Both the position numbers and the translations under genes were made by a program. From NCBI GenBank assembly GCA_018664265.1, contig JABJOR010000283.1, positions 1-7,828 on the forward strand: 7,828 nucleotides of DNA. Direction: 5' to 3'. Positions 6,751-7,828 of this stretch are shown here, piece after piece. Every line of letters begins with the position of its first letter. Within the stretch, counting starts at the first letter, position 1. The notes under the pieces are model-generated. The model was not told the DNA's origin. It made no database searches and saw only the letters and a list, made by a program, of their open reading frames with translations. Source of the DNA: Rhodospirillales bacterium (GTDB lineage: Bacteria > Pseudomonadota > Alphaproteobacteria > Rhodospirillales > Casp-alpha2).

Positions 6751-7122
6751 GCAGTTACAATTTTACAAGATTTTCAAATGTAATCGGCGCTTTTCAAATC
6801 ACCTATAATCATAATCAGAGGCAAGATGAAAAACGGTTCCTTACAGAGAGCTTTATTGTATGTAGTATACGCTTATTATTTATACATGTCACTCAAATAA
6901 AACTCATAATTTTTATGCCAAAAAGTCGCAATAAAGATAAAACATATAATTTAAATTAGTAAATAATCTCAAGTATACACTAAATACATTTATGTTTATT
7001 TTATTCATATTATAAAAATTAATATTTATATTATTTTAATTCTATAAACTTGAAACTATAACCAAACTATAAAGTTGTTTTTTAAAATAGAGACTTATAA
7101 ATCGGCATTATATACACATAAG
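6751..7122. other. AT-rich intergenic region without genes
   Basis: About 370 bp between the upstream side of the first chemoreceptor and the terminator of the second. From about 6890 to 7115 it is strongly AT-rich, with many TATA and TTTAA runs. It should hold the promoter of the first chemoreceptor gene (minus strand), but I could not identify a convincing -35/-10 pair. A plus-strand open frame at 6744-6959 shows no protein-like character or ribosome site. Confidence 0.55.
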
Positions 7123-7152
7123 AAAGCCCGACAGAAAAACCTGCCGGGCTTT
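7123..7152 (-). terminator. Rho-independent terminator of the second chemoreceptor gene
   Basis: AAAGCCCG-A-CAG (7123-7134) pairs with CTG-C-CGGGCTTT (7141-7152) around a six-base loop. The A/C mismatch on plus becomes a G-T wobble on the minus strand, so the stem is best on minus, where it follows the chemoreceptor stop codon by 25 bp. Its trailing run is short (TTTCTT). It resembles the terminator at 3680-3713. Confidence 0.8.
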
Positions 7153-7177
7153 TGTATTCAGATCATGTTCTAACGGA

Positions 7178-7828
7178 TTAACCGGCTCTGATCTCAGCCA
7201 GGAATTTATCCACTTCTGATTTCAACATAACGGATTCTTTTGCAAGACCGCTTGCCGCAGAAAGAATTTGGTTTGCAGCCGTGCCGGTTTCAGCAGCAGC
7301 CTCGGTAACACCACCAATATTCTGTGCAACCTCACGGGTGCCCATAGCCGCCTGCTCGACATTGCGGGCAATTTCCTGGGTCGCAGCGGTTTGCTCTTCA
7401 ACAGCCGCCGAAATTGACATAGACGTTTCATCCACTTCGGTAATCGTCTTGCTGATTTCCTCAATAGCCTGAGCAGCCTGATGTGTAATTTGCTGCACAC
7501 TGGAAATCTGATTGCTGATTTCTTCTGTTGCCCTGGCTGTTTGGCCAGCAAGGTTTTTAACCTCAGAGGCAACAACCGCAAATCCTTTACCAGCATCGCC
7601 CGCGCGGGCCGCTTCAATGGTTGCATTCAGCGCCAGCAAATTGGTTTGCTCGGCGATGTCCGTGATCAGACTGACAACCTCTCCAATCTTCTCAACAGAG
7701 TTCACCATTGTTACAACCGTTTCTTTGGTTTTTTCAGCTTGTGCAGCGGCATCGTCAGCCACAGTTTTCGCGCGGTGTACATGTCCACTGATTTCCGCTT
7801 CAGAGCTAGCCAATTCTTCCGAAGCCGA
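7178..7828 (-). CDS. Methyl-accepting chemotaxis protein, C-terminal signalling domain (5' part outside window)
   Basis: The frame is open to the right edge, so 216 C-terminal residues are visible and the N-terminus, sensor and membrane helices lie beyond the window. The visible part is the cytoplasmic coiled-coil signalling domain, with the conserved hairpin tip [20 protein letters not shown] and following [18 protein letters not shown], which contacts CheA/CheW. Both methylation-helix regions are present, including [20 protein letters not shown]. The C-terminus FLAEIRAG is the same as that of the first chemoreceptor, and no CheR-tethering pentapeptide is seen. Over the shared region the two receptors are alike at most positions, with the core identical. 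A TTG at 7813 is only an internal leucine codon; upstream codons continue the conserved S-A-S-E-E-L reading. Its terminator follows at 7123-7152. Both receptors lie on the same strand, in tandem, consistent with gene duplication. Confidence 0.95.
   Translation of the reverse strand, partial: SASEELASSEAEISGHVHRAKTVADDAAAQAEKTKETVVTMVNSVEKIGEVVSLITDIAEQTNLLALNATIEAARAGDAGKGFAVVASEVKNLAGQTARATEEISNQISSVQQITHQAAQAIEEISKTITEVDETSMSISAAVEEQTAATQEIARNVEQAAMGTREVAQNIGGVTEAAAETGTAANQILSAASGLAKESVMLKSEVDKFLAEIRAG

Noticed and set aside
6750..6790. Flagellar (sigma-28-like) promoter for the first chemoreceptor, TAAA followed by a GATA-containing box
   Set aside because: Only the TAAA and a partial GATA match, and spacing is off by one; too weak to annotate.
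6744..6959. Plus-strand open frame of 71 codons upstream of the chemoreceptor
   Set aside because: Lies in AT-rich DNA, has no ribosome site, and its translation looks random.

Overview
This window looks like chromosome from a motile, mid-GC alphaproteobacterium, probably of the Rhodospirillales/Kiloniellales kind. That placement is inferred from the chemoreceptor style, the SprA-like protein, the SixA protein and overall base use; no marker gene fixes the taxon. Almost everything here is signalling.

Layout: (1) 1-471 (+) is the 3' part of a SprA-related putative metalloprotease with an HExxH motif, cut by the left edge. (2) 2446-525 (-) is a tight three-gene operon: two single-domain CheY-like response regulators, then a receiver joined to a class III adenylate cyclase. 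The last two genes overlap by one base (TAATG). A perfect 15-bp inverted repeat lies just upstream and contains an extended -10 promoter element. (3) About 2532-2884 holds no convincing gene, but it has a probable minus-strand terminator and several other inverted repeats. (4) 2885-2961 (-) is a complete tRNA-Arg(CCT) with an encoded CCA. (5) 3144-3647 (+) is a SixA-type histidine phosphatase that uses a TTG start. It converges on (6) a large chemoreceptor (3736-6687, -), and a bidirectional terminator separates them. This chemoreceptor carries two tandem copies of one sensor module. (7) 6751-7122 is a very AT-rich gap without genes. (8) 7178-7828 (-) is the 3' part of a second chemoreceptor. 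Its signalling domain and terminator are paralogous to those of the first.

How the genes may work together (inference): the chemoreceptors would feed a CheA kinase encoded elsewhere. The receiver-only proteins and the receiver-cyclase need a histidine kinase or phosphotransfer protein that is not in the window. SixA-type phosphatases remove phosphate from such phosphotransfer domains, so its position near the receiver operon is suggestive. The operon's likely output is phosphorylation-controlled cAMP synthesis. No mobile element, CRISPR array or phage gene was seen. The most notable items are the receiver/cyclase operon with its palindromic promoter, and the duplicated sensor in the chemoreceptor.
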